A stretch of 64,000 nt of DNA, taken from positions 124,001 to 188,000 of the forward strand of contig NZ_JBLBVM010000054.1 of assembly GCF_047250385.1 (NCBI RefSeq), written 5' to 3'. The notes under the pieces were generated by a model, which was not told the origin of the DNA, did no database searches, and saw nothing but the letters and a program-made list of their open reading frames with translations. This DNA comes from Glaciecola sp047250385 (GTDB taxonomy: Bacteria > Pseudomonadota > Gammaproteobacteria > Enterobacterales > Alteromonadaceae). The first letter of the stretch is position 1; the number at the start of each line of letters is the position of its first letter. Shown in pieces: positions 61,101-64,000 of this stretch. The translations under genes were made by a program, and so were the position numbers.

Positions 61101-64000
61101 GCTTAAGGCGTACTCATCCTCTTTAATGACAGATTGCTTCTCGATACTTTCGTATTCGTAGCGCCCGTTATACTGCTTTACTAGCGTAGATATTGTCTGA
61201 ACTTTACTAATGCGCTTCGATAGCTTTTCCAACGGAATGGCTTGTAGCTCATTGTTAATGGCAATGACTTGCAAGCTCCGTTCGCTATCCATGTTCACAA
61301 AGTCGAGTTTACCATCCGCTTTGTAGCCAAGTAAGTGTGAGGAAGGGGAATACAGTAAGCTTGTCGATGTGCTTACAGAGCGTCCACCAGAGGCTTCAAA
61401 TCCTTTAGTTAGTAGGGCAACTCTGTAGGTCCCTTTCGTGAAGCGACCTAAATCGACATCAACGCTGGCCTGTCCGTCAGCATTCGTTCTTACATCATTT
61501 AAACTTTCAGTTACGCGTGATAGTCCATCACTTGACTCGTCTTTTGCTTGCGCGTTGTAAAAAGTCACCCCCTTGTATTCTTCGAAGGAGAAGGCCATCG
61601 GCCACAAATTAAGCTCGCTAGATATTCTACGACCTTGAGCTGGCACGCCAAACAAATTGCTTAATGTCACTTCATTGCTGAGTTTTGCTGATGTTGTCCA
61701 TCCCTTGTTCGGTAAGCCTTTTATTTGGCTTGAAATCGACATTGTATCTGGCTGGAACTCCTCAACCATAAAGCTTAAGGAGCCAACTTGTCGTTCACGA
61801 TAGTGCGACCCATTTTTACGGTCTCTCACTAAATGTAACGATGCCGAGTAAGTACCCGTTTTGAAGTTCTTTTCAGTCTCAAATTTTGCGTCCATGAAAC
61901 CAAATTTCGCCAGTTTCAGTTTTTCGACATGTACTTCATTATACTGTGAGTCATGAATGACCAACTCAAGCGGAATGCTTTCAAGGTTTTGTAAGTTCTT
62001 ACCTTTTACAATCATACCTAAGTTCACATCTTCACCAGGACGGTATATCCCTCTGTCGGTGAACATGTAGGCATTTACGCCCTCTTTATCGTTGTTGTAA
62101 CTGTATTCGCCACCTACATTGAAACGTGAGTAGTTGATTTGGCGTGTATAACGATCATAGGGAATAAATGATACATCGCCTTGATGTTTAACCACGTAAA
62201 CAACCGGCGTTTTTTCACGTTCGTAGCCGCTAGCAGAAGGAAACGTTACATGGCCAGCTTGGTCAGTTAGCTTGCTAAATAGTTTAGTCCCATTCTTAGC
62301 GATTAACTCTACCTTAGCTCCCGCAGCTGGTTTGCCTGAACTGATAGATTGAACGAATATGTCTTGGCTTTCATCTTGGCTTTTCTTAACAATCACGCCT
62401 AGATCGGTCACTAATACGAGTAACTTATCACTCACACCATAGATTTCACGGTTGTGTGTTTTACTCCAGCCTTTTATCTCAACGAAAAATAGGCCAAGGT
62501 CTTCTTTTGTTTTAGATACAAGACCATTCAAGTCAACCGACGCATAGTTTGCGGTTTTTAAGTCAGCACCATTATCGTTCATGCTAATGTACTGCTTGGT
62601 AAATTCCGCTAAATTACTTTCGTTAAAGCTCCAATCGTAAAAATTAGGATTGCTAATATCACCATGTGTTTGTGACACTAAATGATAAAGTTCATCGTCT
62701 ATGACTTTACCTATGCTGACTTGTACATCACTAATTCCACGGGTTAAAAATGCAAGACGCTGGTCTTTGCTATGAGTCAATACTGAGCCTTCACCGGAAA
62801 TTATCACTTCTTGCGGATATTTAGGCGTTGTTAATATGCGATCAAAGTAAGCGCGATGCACAAATCCGTTAACTGAAGTGAGACCCGAGTCTATTTTCAT
62901 GTACAGTTGACGTCCTACTTGCTCATCTATTTTTATTTGGTAGTTCTTTGCATCTTCTGAGGCATTTGGCATCACTTCAAAATCAACCTTCTCTGCACTT
63001 TCAAGTACTCTTGATGTGATTTCGCGTGGGCTTTGCCAATAATTTTTACCGTTAATTTCCTTGGCTGTGGGCAAAAGATATAAACTAAATTTATTCAACA
63101 ATTCTGATCGTGAAATTGCATCTGTAAAGCTTAGTAAAACAAACTGTTCAGGCTCGTTATCTAAGTTACGCAGAACCTCCACATTCGATTGCTCTACTTT
63201 TAAATAGCTGTATAAATCGGGCACCATAATTTTACGTTCATACACATCAGTACTAGCGTCACCACCATGAATGCTCTTTATTCCTTTATCGAACTTCACT
63301 TCAATTATACGCGGTTCATCGGGTAACTTGGTCACTGGCAGAATTGCAGTCGCATAGCGCATATCATCACTTAGACTTAAGTTATAAGCTTCTGGCTTGC
63401 CCAGTTTATTGCCTTCTACTTGATACGCCATTGTTAAGGCTTGCTGCACGCTCTGTTTATCAACGGGATAATTAAAGAATATTTCGACATAAACTTGCTT
63501 GAGCTTTTCTTCAACACTCAACTCAAATTCACTTATCTCAATTTGCCCTTTTAGAGGATGGGTGACGAAACTGAATTGATCACTAGTAAATTCTTCATTT
63601 GTATCAAATACCTGAGGAGCGAAGCTGACTTCGTATTCTTGCCCAGCTGGCCAAGGAGTTTCAGGTACAAAGCTTATTGTTCTGTCATCTTCCCATTTCC
63701 ACGTTCCTGCCTTACTTGGGCTTATCTTGATCCCTGATTTAATTTCCGAGCCTACTAAGTCAATTGGCGCAATAGATGGAAATTCAACAAATTCTGAGGG
63801 CGGCGCTATGCGAGAGTCACACAATAACTCGGGTGGCGAGTCTGGTGGTGAGCCAGGTGGAAGCTCAGGTGGTAAGGCATTTGAAGTGTAGACAAACTGT
63901 ATACGTAAAGCGGGTAAATGCTTCTTACTGCTACTTGAAACCCCTGTATTATCAGAGCCGTCTGCATTGGAACCACTAGTGAAAGATACATCTTCGCCGT
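58185..64000 (-). CDS. yfhM: alpha-2-macroglobulin family protein, N-terminus outside window
   Basis: The visible part is about 1,938 codons. The frame remains open through the window's right edge: a Pro-rich linker (63836-63880) and Ser-rich sequence lead in, so no start is in the window and residue numbers here cannot be compared with the full protein. The thioester motif is intact as YPHGCTEQ, with the Cys codon at 59655-59657. MG-type beta domains precede it (FTDRGIYRPGEDVNLGMIVK). The complement-like helical domain (YAGGFSYWPNSQSDDLDVSL) and the C-terminal receptor-like domain follow. It should trap proteases in the periplasm by covalent bonding. It is larger than E. coli YfhM (1,653). 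Confidence 0.92.
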   Translation of the reverse strand, partial: GEDVSFTSGSNADGSDNTGVSSSSKKHLPALRIQFVYTSNALPPELPPGSPPDSPPELLCDSRIAPPSEFVEFPSIAPIDLVGSEIKSGIKISPSKAGTWKWEDDRTISFVPETPWPAGQEYEVSFAPQVFDTNEEFTSDQFSFVTHPLKGQIEISEFELSVEEKLKQVYVEIFFNYPVDKQSVQQALTMAYQVEGNKLGKPEAYNLSLSDDMRYATAILPVTKLPDEPRIIEVKFDKGIKSIHGGDASTDVYERKIMVPDLYSYLKVEQSNVEVLRNLDNEPEQFVLLSFTDAISRSELLNKFSLYLLPTAKEINGKNYWQSPREITSRVLESAEKVDFEVMPNASEDAKNYQIKIDEQVGRQLYMKIDSGLTSVNGFVHRAYFDRILTTPKYPQEVIISGEGSVLTHSKDQRLAFLTRGISDVQVSIGKVIDDELYHLVSQTHGDISNPNFYDWSFNESNLAEFTKQYISMNDNGADLKTANYASVDLNGLVSKTKEDLGLFFVEIKGWSKTHNREIYGVSDKLLVLVTDLGVIVKKSQDESQDIFVQSISSGKPAAGAKVELIAKNGTKLFSKLTDQAGHVTFPSASGYEREKTPVVYVVKHQGDVSFIPYDRYTRQINYSRFNVGGEYSYNNDKEGVNAYMFTDRGIYRPGEDVNLGMIVKGKNLQNLESIPLELVIHDSQYNEVHVEKLKLAKFGFMDAKFETEKNFKTGTYSASLHLVRDRKNGSHYRERQVGSLSFMVEEFQPDTMSISSQIKGLPNKGWTTSAKLSNEVTLSNLFGVPAQGRRISSELNLWPMAFSFEEYKGVTFYNAQAKDESSDGLSRVTESLNDVRTNADGQASVDVDLGRFTKGTYRVALLTKGFEASGGRSVSTSTSLLYSPSSHLLGYKADGKLDFVNMDSERSLQVIAINNELQAIPLEKLSKRISKVQTISTLVKQYNGRYEYESIEKQSVIKEDEYALSAGYQQLTLDTQEAGTFVVDIINADDEVLMSVKYTVVGATNDSGQIDKNAELKVTLDASDYQVGDEIELSIQAPYAGSGLITIESNKLHAFSWFSSETKSSVQSIKIPKGIEGNAYVNVTFVRDVNSKEIFTSPLSYAIAPFSIDRSKRVLDINLQVEELVQPGKPMAINLELSEDAKVAVFAVDLGILQVASYSTPNPLEHFLKKRALSVRTMQILDLILPDFALTKMLSAAGGDMELFEKVMVTGSVMRRSENPFERKVQDPAVYWSGVVEATKGTNTYHFNVPNDFAGGLRVMAIAVGEQTMGRAQENTIVRGPFVLTPNVLNQAAPGDEFDITLSVANVVKDSADNAQVSIAVDTSEHVSIVGDASATMELSENQEEAVRFRVKANEQLGGATISFTVNMTDATGKTWSANRNATLSVRPAMPYEVNIQTGAASDGNISIDTPLQLFEAQSAQMIKASASPLVIAEGLSAYLDEYPHGCTEQIVSQVFPLVGLSNLDKYAPANEKVAAHFAEVITKLRQRQSYAGGFSYWPNSQSDDLDVSLYVMHFLIEAKALSYPVPQDMLEAGIRYLDNVASKYVSAAKPSNSEASILSLRNRAQGIYLLTRSGVVTSNLLIDLVSTLNKQNKNTWKQDVLSAYIAASYALMQQDKEANKLIVEYDLSDQDLKVQQAFAGMAPRLNSDAQYLFLVAKHFPEQLEAISEQALLNITQAIYKGQYNTNSAAYSMLALGAYHSALASDSNGSNSKLAEIDQTIAFVASSLQGDVSLEPAMRPFASAVYPIGTQRIKATIPNPALSNDNALYYVNMQAGYQSQLPKVAETNGIEIQRAFLDKQGELASNIKQGDELTVRLRVRATELKNIENVAIVDLLPGGFEVIRESISRRAGRWESDYIDIREDRIVFYGNITNRITEITYKVKVTAAGQFTVPPSFAEAMYDRSLKAYSKASKVNVTMADVEMANDAINKVEVPD

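Overview
The window looks like chromosome of a marine gammaproteobacterium, most likely of the Alteromonadales type. Supporting this are the gmk/rpoZ/spoT/trmH/recG neighbourhood, the hemC-hemD-hemX-hemY run, pbpC next to an alpha-2-macroglobulin gene, an MSHA-like pilin, a GlyGly-CTERM-like tail, uronate catabolism genes and an AT-rich base composition. The genus cannot be fixed by reading alone. Nearly all of the window is gene-dense housekeeping or metabolic sequence. No phage, CRISPR array, rRNA or tRNA gene was seen.

Layout. 1-4.4 kb: small stress and envelope genes (SGNH hydrolase cut by the window edge, periplasmic binding-type protein, fasciclin protein, Ohr, an ATP-grasp ligase). 4.6-7.5 kb: split transhydrogenase operon pntAA-pntAB-pntB. 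7.7-10.3 kb: uronate (alginate/pectin-type) catabolism genes kdgF and kdgK, facing a GntR/FCD regulator with a palindromic operator between them. 10.3-21 kb: two GST-family proteins, feoAB behind a near-ideal Fur box, a ChrR-type cupin protein, a Na+/H+ antiporter, trxC, glutaminase and an MFS exporter. 21.3-28.3 kb: a co-directional six-gene cluster of glutathionylspermidine synthetase/amidase, a zinc-ribbon metallopeptidase, a circularly permuted ATP-grasp ligase, an alpha-E protein, a stomatin/QmcA-like protein and NfeD. It resembles a peptide/amide-ligase system whose product is unknown. 28.4-30.4 kb: an orphan pilin and a BaiN/YhiN flavoprotein.

30.4-32.0 kb is the most striking stretch. 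An IS110-family element sits directly against REP-like hairpin repeats. Its 5' non-coding region contains two guide loops of identical geometry, exactly 70 nt apart. One carries nine bases identical to the left flanking REP-like sequence and the other nine bases identical to the element's own right end. This is what a bridge RNA would look like. 32.2-34.5 kb: a GC-rich outer-membrane barrel gene, MscS, another REP-like copy and a 5'-truncated gene fragment.

34.5-42.6 kb: MgtC, 3-hydroxybutyrate dehydrogenase, an APC permease, a recG-rsmJ-peroxiredoxin run and an exported TPR protein, followed by a 14-copy 7-bp tandem repeat. 42.8-48.4 kb: a periplasmic peroxiredoxin-like protein, trmH, ridA, spoT, rpoZ and gmk, with a strong terminator separating rpoZ from spoT. 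48.4-53.6 kb: cyaY, a carboxylesterase and the heme genes hemC-hemD-hemX-hemY. 53.6-64 kb: an HTH/receiver-like regulator, a surface-targeted cyclophilin, pbpC and a very large alpha-2-macroglobulin gene that runs off the window.
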